The notes under the pieces are model-generated. The model saw only the letters and a list, made by a program, of their open reading frames with translations. It made no database searches and was not told the DNA's origin. Shown here one piece after another: positions 11,269-20,377 of a stretch of DNA of 47,913 bases. The DNA comes from Roseateles sp. (GTDB lineage Bacteria > Pseudomonadota > Gammaproteobacteria > Burkholderiales > Burkholderiaceae_C): contig JADMJQ010000179.1 in assembly GCA_018780415.1 (NCBI GenBank), forward strand, positions 1 through 47,913, read 5' to 3'. Position 1 is the first letter of the stretch. Each line of letters opens with the position of its first letter. The translations under genes and the position numbers were made by a program.

Positions 11269-12875
11269 ACATGACAGCCGCCACCCAACACCCTCAAAGC
11301 CTGGGCGCCTTGAGTGCCTACAGCAAGCTGCCGCCCACCTCGCTGGAGCGCGCGCTGCAGGCCTTGCGCTGGCCGCTCACCGGCGCGGCCATGCTGGCCT
11401 CGCTGTACATGGTCTTCATGATCCACGCCGCCGGTCAAACCTGGTGGGCGGTGGGCGCCTTGAGCTTTTTCTCGGCCGCGTTTTACGTTTACGTCAGCAA
11501 TGCCGGCTTTGCCTATCGCTACTTGTTCCCCGGCATCGCCGGCATGCTGATCTTCATTGCCTTCCCGCTGATTTACACGGCACAGATCGGCTTCACCAAT
11601 TACTCCTCGGCGCATCTGTTGAGCGAGCAGCGCGTGCGCGAGTATTTACTCGATCAGCACGAGGCGGTGCAAGAACTGACACAGCCCTTCACCCTGCATG
11701 CCGACGGTTCTGAATTCCGCTTGGCGCTCAGAGGGGCCGATGAGACGCCGGCCTGGGTATCACCGCCACTGGCTTTGATGAAATCAGGCAGTGCGGGCAA
11801 GGAGTTAGCGGTCGAAATGGAAGCCTTCGCCAATCAGCCCCTGCAGCCGGCCTTGGGCTTGCGCGAGTTGATTCAGCATCGCGAGGCCTTGATGCAGCTG
11901 AAATTAATCTTGCCGGCCGCTGCGGGTCTGGGCGATGTCCGCTACTTGGGCCTGCGCGAATTCGGCCCCATCACACGCAACTGGCAAGCTAATGCCGACG
12001 GCAGTCTGACAAGGCTCGCCGACGGTCAGGTCTTCAGCCCAAACCGCGAGATCGGTAATTTTCAAAATGCTGAGGGTGAAATCCTGCAGCCCGGCTTCAA
12101 GGTCGTGGTCGGCTGGCAGAACTACACCCGCATGGTGCTGGACGCCGAGTTCCGTGGGCCCTTCCTGGCCATCTTCAGCTGGACGGTGATCTTCAGCTTG
12201 CTGACCGTCGTGCTGGCCACGGCCATCGGCATGACTCTGGCGGTGATGCTGAACTGGGAAGACCTCAAAGGCCGCACCACCTACCGCACGCTGTTGTTCC
12301 TGCCTTACGCGGTGCCGGGCTTCATCTCCATCCTGGTGTTCAAGGGCCTGTTCAACCAGAACTTCGGCGAGATCAACGCGATTCTGGACGCGCTGTTCGG
12401 CGTCAAGCCGGCCTGGTTTGCCGACCCGCTGCTGGCCAAGACCATGCTCGTGATCGTCAACGTCTGGCTGGGCTACCCCTACATCATGATTTTGTGTGCC
12501 GGCCTGCTGAAGGCGATTCCGGCCGATCTGTACGAGGCCTCGGCGATTGCCGGCGCCGGCCCGCTGACCAACTTTTTCAAGATCACAGCACCCTTGGTCA
12601 TCAAGCCGCTGGCGCCGCTCCTGGTCAGCGCCTTTGCCTTCAACTTCAACAACTTTGTGTTGATCGCGCTGCTGACCGATGGCCGACCCGATTTCTTGAG
12701 CACCAAGATCCCGGCCGGGCAGACCGACATTCTGGTGTCTTACACCTATCGCATCGCCTTCAAGGATTCGGGCTCCGACTTCGGCCTCGCGGCTGCAATC
12801 TCGACGCTGATCTTCTTCCTGGTGGCGGCGATGTCTTTGATCAATCTGCGCTTGATGCGCAAGGCTCAGGCTTAA
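11265..12875 (+). CDS. malF: Maltose ABC transporter permease MalF
   Basis: 536 aa; large periplasmic loop, YPYIMILCAGLLKAIPADLYEASAIAGAGPLTNFFKITAPLVIKPL (EAA loop). Confidence 0.95.
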   Translation: MNMTAATQHPQSLGALSAYSKLPPTSLERALQALRWPLTGAAMLASLYMVFMIHAAGQTWWAVGALSFFSAAFYVYVSNAGFAYRYLFPGIAGMLIFIAFPLIYTAQIGFTNYSSAHLLSEQRVREYLLDQHEAVQELTQPFTLHADGSEFRLALRGADETPAWVSPPLALMKSGSAGKELAVEMEAFANQPLQPALGLRELIQHREALMQLKLILPAAAGLGDVRYLGLREFGPITRNWQANADGSLTRLADGQVFSPNREIGNFQNAEGEILQPGFKVVVGWQNYTRMVLDAEFRGPFLAIFSWTVIFSLLTVVLATAIGMTLAVMLNWEDLKGRTTYRTLLFLPYAVPGFISILVFKGLFNQNFGEINAILDALFGVKPAWFADPLLAKTMLVIVNVWLGYPYIMILCAGLLKAIPADLYEASAIAGAGPLTNFFKITAPLVIKPLAPLLVSAFAFNFNNFVLIALLTDGRPDFLSTKIPAGQTDILVSYTYRIAFKDSGSDFGLAAAISTLIFFLVAAMSLINLRLMRKAQA

Positions 12876-12884
12876 GGATTTCAC

Positions 12885-13775
12885 ATGGCAATCGTTCGAG
12901 GCAAACAAGCACGTTGGCGAGTCTGGGCGGCACATTCGCTGATGTGGGCATTCCTGGCGATCACGCTGTTCCCGCTGCTGGCCATTGTGAGCATCTCGCT
13001 GCGGCCCGGCAACTTCGCCACAGGCAGCATCATCCCGACGCAGATCAGTTTTGAGCATTGGTCTTTGGCGCTGGGCATTCCCTACCAAGCGGCCGACGGC
13101 AGCCTGGTGCAACCCCCCTTCCCGGTGCTTTTGTGGTTATGGAACTCGATCAAGGTCGCAACGATTTCGGCCTTTTTTATCGTCGCCATTTCGACCTCGG
13201 CGGCTTTTGGCTTTGCGCGCCTGAAGTTCCGCTTCAAGATGCCTATTCTGAACTCGATGCTGCTCTTGCAGATGTTCCCACCTGTCTTGGCCTTGGTGGC
13301 GATCTATACGATCTTCGAGACGATTGGCAATTTCATCCCCTGGCTGGGCATTGAAACCCACGGCGGCCTGGTGCTGGCCTATCTGGGCGGCGTGGCCACC
13401 CATATCTGGACCATCAAGGGCTATTTCGAGACGATTCCGGTCGAGATCGAGGAATGCGCCAAGGTCGACGGCGCCAGCCATTGGCAGGCGTTTCGATTGG
13501 TGTTGCTGCCGATGGCGGTGCCGATTCTGATGGTGGTGTTCGTGCTGGCCTTTATCGGCTGCATCATCGAATACCCGGTCGCTTCGGTGCTGCTGCGCGA
13601 AGAAAGCCATCTGACGCTGGCCGTGGGCTCCAAGTACTTTTTGCATGACCAGCGCTTTTTGTGGGGCGACTTTGCCGCCGCGGCTGTCTTGTCAGGCCTG
13701 CCGATCACATTGGTGTTCCTGCTGGCGCAGCGCTGGATCGTCTCTGGCCTGACGGCCGGTGGCGTGAAGGGTTAG
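12885..13775 (+). CDS. malG: Maltose ABC transporter permease MalG
   Basis: 296 aa; [40 protein letters not shown]-terminal [13 protein letters not shown]. Confidence 0.95.
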   Translation: MAIVRGKQARWRVWAAHSLMWAFLAITLFPLLAIVSISLRPGNFATGSIIPTQISFEHWSLALGIPYQAADGSLVQPPFPVLLWLWNSIKVATISAFFIVAISTSAAFGFARLKFRFKMPILNSMLLLQMFPPVLALVAIYTIFETIGNFIPWLGIETHGGLVLAYLGGVATHIWTIKGYFETIPVEIEECAKVDGASHWQAFRLVLLPMAVPILMVVFVLAFIGCIIEYPVASVLLREESHLTLAVGSKYFLHDQRFLWGDFAAAAVLSGLPITLVFLLAQRWIVSGLTAGGVKG

Positions 13776-13782
13776 GTCGGTG

Positions 13783-16170
13783 ATGCTTCGCTTCACCCTC
13801 GCTCTTTTTTGCGGGCTGCTGCCGGCATTGGCGCAAGCCGCTGACTGCAAGCCCAGCCCAATGGGCGAGCGCGAACTGTTTCTGCGCGGCACTTTTAACA
13901 ACTGGAGCGCCAGCGACGAGCACCGCTTTGTCTATGTGTGCGACCGCTATGAGCTGTACGCGAAACTGAGCGGTGAGCAAAGTTTCAAGATCGCCGATGA
14001 GGACTGGTCCAGCGACGCCGACTTTGGCGGCAGCGCGGCCGAATTGAAACTCAAGGGCGGCGCGCTCAGCGAGCGCTTTGGCGGCGGCCACAAGCTCACA
14101 CTGCGCTTCGCCGAGAACGGCCCGGCCAGCTTGCAGATCAGCCCTTTTGCGGGCGAGCCGCCGCAGCTTCTTGCAGCACCAACGGTCACCGACCCGATCG
14201 CCCTGAGCATCCGCTTCGACTCGCGCGACAGCCGCGACAAGTCACCGTTTGGCGCCGTCACGCCGGGCAAGCGCGTGAGCTACAGCTTCCAAGCCGCACC
14301 CGGCATCGAGCAGGCCACGCTGGTAATTGCCAAGCGCCGCTTGGAGGGCAATCAAGAGCTGCTGGAATATGGCGAGGCGACGCGTCTGCCGATGAAGGCC
14401 AGCAAAGTGGTGGGCAAGGCTCAGCGCTGGAGCGCCGAGCACAGCTTTGCCGCACCGGCCATCTACGGCTACCACTTCGAAGTGCAGATCAAGGGCCAGA
14501 CCTTCGTCTACCAAAACAAGCGCGACCCGGTTTTTTGGACGCGTGAAAAAGGCAGCATGGGCCTAGGGTTGGTGGACCCGCTGCCCGAGCAATCCAAGCG
14601 CATCAGGCGCTACCGCCAGACCGTCTATGCGGCCGACTTCCAGGTGCCGGCCTGGGCTCGCGACGCGGTGTTTTACAACATCTTTCCCGAACGCTTTCGC
14701 AATGGCGACGCGGACAACGACCCTCGCCCGGGCCGCGATCATTACCAGGACAAGGACGTTGAGTTCCACGCCAACTGGCTGGACAAGCCCGCCAAGCCGA
14801 ACTCCCAAGACGGCTCGGACGAGACCTACAACAACGACTTCTTCGGCGGCGATCTGGCCGGCATCATTGCCAAGCTCGACTACATCAAGTCGCTGGGTGC
14901 CAACGCGATCTATATGACGCCGATTTTTCGCGCCGCCAGCAATCACAAATACGACACCGCCGACTACACCCAAGTCGACCCGGCCTTCGGCACTAACGCC
15001 GACTTCAAGCGTCTGACGGTCGAAGCCGCCAAGCGCGGCATCCGTGTGATCCCCGACACCTCGCTGAACCATGTCGGCAGCGACTCGCCCTATTTCAACC
15101 GTTATGGAAACTACCCCGCCGGCGGCGCTTTTGATGATGGGGCGCTGAACCCGGCCTCCAGCTACGCGTCCTGGTTCAAGCTCGACGCAGCCCAAGCCAA
15201 ACCCGAAGACCAGTACCAGGGCTGGGTGGGGGTGAAGGACCTGCCCGAGATCGACAAGAGCTCGCCTGCCTTCCGTGCCTTTGCCTACGGCGCCCCAGGC
15301 TCGGTGATGCTGCAATGGCTGGACCTGGGCGCGGCCGGTTGGCGCATGGACGTGGCGCCCTGGGTGCCGGACGACTTCTGGCGCGAATGGCGAGCCGCGA
15401 TCAAGGCGCACAAGGCGGACGCTTTTCTGATCGCCGAGACCTGGTTCGATGCCAGCAAGTTCTTGCTCGGCGACAGCTTTGATTCGTCGATGAACTACAT
15501 CTTCCGCAACACCGTGCTGGACTATGCGGCCGGCGGCGACGCGATCAAGCTTTATGCCAACATCGAGTTGATGCGCGAAGCCTATCCGCCGCAGGCCTTC
15601 TTCGCGATGATGAATCTGCTCTCCTCGCACGACCAAGCTCGCGCTCTGCATCATCTGGACTGGCAGGTCGAGGCCGACCTTGAGGCCCAAGCCCTGGCCA
15701 AGCAGCGCCTGCGCCTGGCCAGCTTTATGCAAATGACGCTGCCCGGCGCGCCGGCAATCTACTACGGCGATGAAGTCGGTGTCGGCGGCGGCGAGGACCC
15801 GTTCAACCGCGCCACCTACCCCTGGGCCGACCTGGGTGGGCAGCCCGACAATGCGCTGCTTGCCGATATCAAGCGGCTCACACAGCTGCGCCACCAACAC
15901 AAGGTGCTGCGCCACGGTTCCATCGGAGCGCCACTGCACCTGGACGCCCATGTGATCGTGCTGGCCCGGCAAGACGGTAAAAAGACATGGGCGCTGACCG
16001 CCAGCAATAACGCGGCAAAAGCACAGACCGTCAAGCTCAAGCTGACGCCCCAATTACGCGGGCTGCGCTGGAAGGATGCGTTCAGCGGCACCAGCCTAAA
16101 GGCCGACCGCCAAGGCTATTTGCAGATCACCATCCCACCTTTGTTTGGCCGTGTGCTGATCAGCCCTTAA
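13783..16170 (+). CDS. Secreted GH13 alpha-glucan hydrolase (neopullulanase/alpha-amylase type) with N-terminal beta-sandwich domains
   Basis: Signal peptide; N-terminal RGTFNNWSASDEHRF module; GH13 motifs DTSLNH, GWRMDVAPWV, LIAETWFD, NLLSSHDQ. ORF track begins at GTG 13780; ATG at 13783. Confidence 0.9.
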   Translation: MLRFTLALFCGLLPALAQAADCKPSPMGERELFLRGTFNNWSASDEHRFVYVCDRYELYAKLSGEQSFKIADEDWSSDADFGGSAAELKLKGGALSERFGGGHKLTLRFAENGPASLQISPFAGEPPQLLAAPTVTDPIALSIRFDSRDSRDKSPFGAVTPGKRVSYSFQAAPGIEQATLVIAKRRLEGNQELLEYGEATRLPMKASKVVGKAQRWSAEHSFAAPAIYGYHFEVQIKGQTFVYQNKRDPVFWTREKGSMGLGLVDPLPEQSKRIRRYRQTVYAADFQVPAWARDAVFYNIFPERFRNGDADNDPRPGRDHYQDKDVEFHANWLDKPAKPNSQDGSDETYNNDFFGGDLAGIIAKLDYIKSLGANAIYMTPIFRAASNHKYDTADYTQVDPAFGTNADFKRLTVEAAKRGIRVIPDTSLNHVGSDSPYFNRYGNYPAGGAFDDGALNPASSYASWFKLDAAQAKPEDQYQGWVGVKDLPEIDKSSPAFRAFAYGAPGSVMLQWLDLGAAGWRMDVAPWVPDDFWREWRAAIKAHKADAFLIAETWFDASKFLLGDSFDSSMNYIFRNTVLDYAAGGDAIKLYANIELMREAYPPQAFFAMMNLLSSHDQARALHHLDWQVEADLEAQALAKQRLRLASFMQMTLPGAPAIYYGDEVGVGGGEDPFNRATYPWADLGGQPDNALLADIKRLTQLRHQHKVLRHGSIGAPLHLDAHVIVLARQDGKKTWALTASNNAAKAQTVKLKLTPQLRGLRWKDAFSGTSLKADRQGYLQITIPPLFGRVLISP

Positions 16171-16182
16171 GAAAACGCCCAT

Positions 16183-17076
16183 ATGCAGCTACGAGACTTC
16201 GGCAACACCGGCCTGCGCGTCAGCGCTTTGGGCTTCGGCGCCATGCACATCAACGACGAACGAGTCACAGAGGCAGATGCCGGTCGGCTCTTGAACGAGG
16301 TGCTGGACCTGGGTGTGAACCTGATCGACACCGCACGCGGCTACGGCCTGTCTGAAGAACGCATAGGCCGCCACATCGCCCACCGGCGCCAAGACTATCT
16401 GCTGTCGACCAAGGTCGGCTACGGTATCCCCGGCGTGGCGGATTGGACGGCGGCCTGCATTGTGCAGGGCGTTGATGCCGCATTGACACGCATGCGCTGC
16501 GAACAGATCGACATCGTGCATCTGCACTCTTGCCCACTGGCGGTGCTGCAGCAAGGCGAGGTGATTGCAGCATTGCTGAGTTGCAGAAAAGCCGGCAAGC
16601 TGCGTGTGGCCGCCTATTCGGGCGACAACGCCGAGCTGGACTATGCGCTGAACAGCGGCGCTTTTGGCGCGGTGCAGACCTCGATCAGCGTTTGCGATCA
16701 GGTCAATCTGGCCACACGTCTGCCGCTCGCGGACAAGCGTGGCATCGGCGTGATCGCCAAGCGGCCGCTTGCCGGCGCGGTCTGGCGCCACGCGCAGCGC
16801 CCCGACGATTATGCGGAAGGTCTGTACTGGGATCGCTGGCAGGCCATGGGCTTGGCGGCTGACTTGGCTCCAGAAGAAGTCAATGCGATTGCACTGCGAT
16901 TCACGGCCTTTCTGCCGGGTGTCGCCAGTTCCATCGTCGGTACGTCCAAGCTCGCGCATTTCAAGCAGAACTTGGCTGCCTTGGCGCTGGGGCGCTTGGA
17001 CGCTGAACTGCAGGACAAGCTGCGCCAAGCCTTCCTGGATCAGGATTCTTGCGGCGCTTGGCAGGGGCTCATCTGA
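16183..17076 (+). CDS. Aldo/keto reductase family protein
   Basis: 297 aa; MQLRDFGNTGLRVSALGFGAMHIN, NLIDTARGYGLSEERIGRHI, IDIVHLHSC, VIAKRPLAGAVW. Confidence 0.88.
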   Translation: MQLRDFGNTGLRVSALGFGAMHINDERVTEADAGRLLNEVLDLGVNLIDTARGYGLSEERIGRHIAHRRQDYLLSTKVGYGIPGVADWTAACIVQGVDAALTRMRCEQIDIVHLHSCPLAVLQQGEVIAALLSCRKAGKLRVAAYSGDNAELDYALNSGAFGAVQTSISVCDQVNLATRLPLADKRGIGVIAKRPLAGAVWRHAQRPDDYAEGLYWDRWQAMGLAADLAPEEVNAIALRFTAFLPGVASSIVGTSKLAHFKQNLAALALGRLDAELQDKLRQAFLDQDSCGAWQGLI

Positions 17077-18668
17077 TGTGGCGCGCTGCATCCCTGTTGC
17101 TGGTGTTCATGGGCAGCGCCGTTGCCGCGCCGCTTGATCTGAGCCCGGTGCCAAAGAAGAGTTCGGCGGCCGTCATCAAGCCCTTGCCCAAGGGTTGGCA
17201 AGATGGCGCCGTGTTCATGGAAATCTTCGTGCGCGGCTATCAGGACAGCGACGGCGACGGCATCGGTGACCTGCGCGGCCTGATCCAGCGGCTGGACTAT
17301 TTGCAGGCGCTGGGCATCCAGGGTATCTGGCTGATGCCGATCAGCCCCAGCGCCGATAAAGATCACGGTTATGCCACGACAGACTACCGGGGCGTGGAGC
17401 CGCAATATGGCAGCCTGGCGGACTTTGATGAGTTGATGCTGCAGGCGCACAAGCGCGGCATCGCCGTCATCATCGACTATGTGCTCAACCACAGCGCGGC
17501 CGCCCACCCGCTGTTCCAGCAAGCGATGCTGGGGCCTGAGAATCCCTACCGCGACTGGTTCGTGTGGCAGCAGACGGCGCCCACCGGCTGGGACATCTGG
17601 GGCAAGAACCCCTGGTACGCGAGCGAGCAAGGTTCTGCTCACTACTTCGGCACCTTCGGTCCGCATATGCCGGACTTCAATCTGCGCAATCCGGCCGTCG
17701 TCGACTACCACCGCAGCAGCCTGCGCTTCTGGCTCAACCGCGGGCTGGACGGTTTCAGGCTCGACGCCGTGCCGCACATGATCGAGAACGACGCCATCAA
17801 CTGGAATGACCAGCCCGAGAGCCGGCGTCTGACCAAAGATTTTCAAGCGCTGATCAAAAGCTACCCCAATCGTTACACGGTCTGCGAGGCCACCGCCAAC
17901 CCCAAGGTCTACGCAGCACCGCAAGTCTGCGGCAGCGCCTTTGCCTTCGGCCTGGAAGCCCAAGTCATCAAGGCCGCACGCGGCGAGCCTGAGGCAGTCA
18001 AATTCGTGGCCGATTATTTCTTGAGCGCTCCGCCGAGCATGGCCACCATGCTGGCCAATCACGACATCTTCGCCGGTCAGCGGGTGTGGGATCAGTTGAA
18101 TGGAGATGAAGCCCGCTACAAGCTGGCGGCCGCCACCTATCTGCTGCAACCCGGCACGCCCTTCATCTACTACGGCGAGGAGATCGGCATGGCGGGCGTG
18201 GCCGGCTTGCCCGGTGATGAGCCGCTGCGCGCGCCTATGAGTTGGAGCGTGAGCGGCAAAGGTGGCTTCAGCAATAGCAGCGCAGCTCCGTTCCGCCCGC
18301 TGTCGCCAAACATCGCCAGCCATAACGTGCAAGCGCAGCTGAGCGACCCGGCCTCGATTCTGAACTTCTACAAGGCGATGCTGACGCTGCGCAAGCAGCA
18401 CCCGGCGCTGGCTCGCGGCAGCTATATGGTGCCCAGCGCGCAGGGTCAGGTCTTGAGCTTTCAACGCCGCCTGGGCAAGCAGATCAACTTGGTGGTGATC
18501 AACTACGGCGCAGAGGCCAGTGAGGTCAGCCTCGACAAGCTGCCGGCCCATGCAAGGCTGATCGCGGCCTACCCAGCCCAGGCCGCAGCCACGCAATCCG
18601 ATGCCCAGGGGCGCTTGACGCTGACCGTGGCACCGCTGTCCGTCAAGGTCTACAAGGTCGCGCCATGA
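17076..18668 (+). CDS. Secreted alpha-amylase-family GH13
   Basis: [20 protein letters not shown] signal; [65 protein letters not shown]; start overlaps AKR stop (TGATG). Confidence 0.92.
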   Translation: MWRAASLLLVFMGSAVAAPLDLSPVPKKSSAAVIKPLPKGWQDGAVFMEIFVRGYQDSDGDGIGDLRGLIQRLDYLQALGIQGIWLMPISPSADKDHGYATTDYRGVEPQYGSLADFDELMLQAHKRGIAVIIDYVLNHSAAAHPLFQQAMLGPENPYRDWFVWQQTAPTGWDIWGKNPWYASEQGSAHYFGTFGPHMPDFNLRNPAVVDYHRSSLRFWLNRGLDGFRLDAVPHMIENDAINWNDQPESRRLTKDFQALIKSYPNRYTVCEATANPKVYAAPQVCGSAFAFGLEAQVIKAARGEPEAVKFVADYFLSAPPSMATMLANHDIFAGQRVWDQLNGDEARYKLAAATYLLQPGTPFIYYGEEIGMAGVAGLPGDEPLRAPMSWSVSGKGGFSNSSAAPFRPLSPNIASHNVQAQLSDPASILNFYKAMLTLRKQHPALARGSYMVPSAQGQVLSFQRRLGKQINLVVINYGAEASEVSLDKLPAHARLIAAYPAQAAATQSDAQGRLTLTVAPLSVKVYKVAP

Positions 18669-19576
18669 ATATCCCTTTGTTGAATGCCACACGCTTGGCA
18701 ACAGGTTTGGCTTCACTTGCGCTGGCCCTGTCCTGCATAGGATGCGGCGGCAGCGGCATGCTCGCGGCCACGCCCGACAAGGTGGCGGCACCTATCGCAT
18801 CAACTGCGCAGCCCAACGTCGCCCTGCTGCCGCAACTGCTTGACATGCCGGGCCTGAACCGCCAGCGCCAGCTGCGCATTTACCTGCCGCCGGGCTATGC
18901 GGCCTCCAGCGACAAGCGCTATCCGGTGCTCTATATGCACGACGGACAGAACTTGTTTGATGCGGCTACGGGCTATGCCGGTGAATGGCGGGTGGATGAG
19001 AGCCTCAATGCCTTGGCCGGGACTAACAAGCTGGAGTTGATCGTGGTTGGCATCGATAACGGCCAAGACAAGCGCATGACCGAGTTGAACCCCTGGATCA
19101 ACCCTGACCCCAAGTTTGGAGCGCCGGAGGGCGACGCCTACCTGGATTTCATCGTCAAGGTCGTCAAGCCCTTGATTGATCAGCAATACCGCACGCAGCC
19201 CGACCGCGCCCACACCGGCATCATGGGTAGCTCGATGGGCGGGTTGATTTCGCACTATGCGATCAGCCAATACCCGGCCGTGTTTGGTGTGGCCGGCGTG
19301 TTCTCACCATCGTACTGGGCCGGTGGCGCTGCAGGTCTTGAGCATTTCGCCAGCAAACCTGCGGCAACGGATGCGCGGCTGTATTTGCTGATGGGCGAGC
19401 AAGAAGGCGGCGATATGGTCAGCAATGTGGAGAAGGCGAATGCCGCCTTGCTGCGGGGCGGACACCCGCCCGCCAATCTCTCGCTGAAGATCACCCCCGG
19501 CGCCGGCCACAACGAAGCCTTCTGGGCCAGCGAGTTCGAGCGGGCGGTGCTGTGGATGTTTGCGCCGGGAACATAA
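18665..19576 (+). CDS. Exported alpha/beta-hydrolase esterase (putative esterase, EsteraseD/CE1-like), possibly a lipoprotein
   Basis: 303 aa; N-terminal hydrophobic segment with Cys (LALSCIGCGGSG); QLRIYLPPGYAASSDKRYPVLYMHDGQNLFD, GIMGSSMGGLISHYAI nucleophile elbow; ATGA overlap with upstream GH13. Confidence 0.85.
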   Translation: MNIPLLNATRLATGLASLALALSCIGCGGSGMLAATPDKVAAPIASTAQPNVALLPQLLDMPGLNRQRQLRIYLPPGYAASSDKRYPVLYMHDGQNLFDAATGYAGEWRVDESLNALAGTNKLELIVVGIDNGQDKRMTELNPWINPDPKFGAPEGDAYLDFIVKVVKPLIDQQYRTQPDRAHTGIMGSSMGGLISHYAISQYPAVFGVAGVFSPSYWAGGAAGLEHFASKPAATDARLYLLMGEQEGGDMVSNVEKANAALLRGGHPPANLSLKITPGAGHNEAFWASEFERAVLWMFAPGT

Positions 19577-19578
19577 AG

Positions 19579-20166
19579 TCAGGTATTGCCCTCATCAATC
19601 GGCCGCCACCAAGAAAACACTTGCGTCGGATTCAATTGGAACGCGTAGACATTCCCGCCGCCGTTGGGCGGCTGATCCCAGCGCCTATCAATCGGTCGGC
19701 CCGATAAATGGCAATGCAACAGCGTGCCAACCGCGCCATGCGAGACGATAGCGATCGTGCCGACTGAACTATCGGCCTGTACCAAGGCTTTTACCGCCGC
19801 CACGATGCGCTGCTGGGCCGCGATCGCTGTTTCCCAGCCCCGCACAGACTCATGGGGCATTGCGAAAAACTGATCGGCCACCTGCTCGAACTCTTCGGGC
19901 GGCAGAAAGCCGGTCGCGGATCTGTCGTTTTCACCGAGCTCATGGATTTGCGTGAAGGGCAGGGACAGATGGCGCGCCAGGATCTCGGTGCCATCGATGG
20001 CCTTTTGCTCCGTACTGCAATAGAGCGCCGAGATCTCTGGAATCCAGGGCCGATCTAAGGCCGCCACCATCCGTTCCCGCCCCTGGCTTGAGAGCGGCCA
20101 TCGAGGGACCGGAACTGCCCTGCTAATGACGACGTTCGGATGACTGATGAAGAGAGCTTTGCGCAT
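19579..20166 (-). CDS. Histidine phosphatase (phosphoglycerate-mutase-like) family protein
   Basis: 195 aa; FISHPNVV, RWPLSSQGRERM, YCSTEQKAIDGTEILA, IAIVSHGAVGTLL; first motif is SHP rather than RHG. Confidence 0.8.
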   Translation of the reverse strand: MRKALFISHPNVVISRAVPVPRWPLSSQGRERMVAALDRPWIPEISALYCSTEQKAIDGTEILARHLSLPFTQIHELGENDRSATGFLPPEEFEQVADQFFAMPHESVRGWETAIAAQQRIVAAVKALVQADSSVGTIAIVSHGAVGTLLHCHLSGRPIDRRWDQPPNGGGNVYAFQLNPTQVFSWWRPIDEGNT

Positions 20167-20242
20167 GTGGCTTGTTATACAACCACGAAGCTACCCAAGC
20201 ATGACGTCTGGCCATGATGAATCTCGTTCTCGAAAGCAAATA

Positions 20243-20275
20243 GGCCCCTGCGGGCATGGCGTGCCTGCAGGGGCC
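20243..20275 (-). terminator. Strong hairpin downstream of the TonB-dependent receptor
   Basis: GGCCCCTGCGGGCA-TGGCG-TGCCTGCAGGGGCC, 13/14 paired; only a weak T-rich tail (TATTTGCTTT) on the minus strand. Confidence 0.55.
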
Positions 20276-20377
20276 GTTCTCAGGGCTAAATCAGCTTGGG
20301 ATCAGCTGCTCCGCTGGTAGGCGGCGCATCCTTCGCCAGCCACAGGGCAGCGCGCAGGCGCTGCCCTATGCGCGGGC

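Noticed and set aside
11904-13112. 402-aa minus-strand ORF opposite malF/malG
   Set aside because: Very Gln/His/Arg-rich antisense translation, no recognisable fold; malF/malG well supported.
14563-16053. 496-aa minus-strand ORF antisense to the first GH13
   Set aside because: Shadow ORF; catalytic GH13 motifs are intact on the plus strand.
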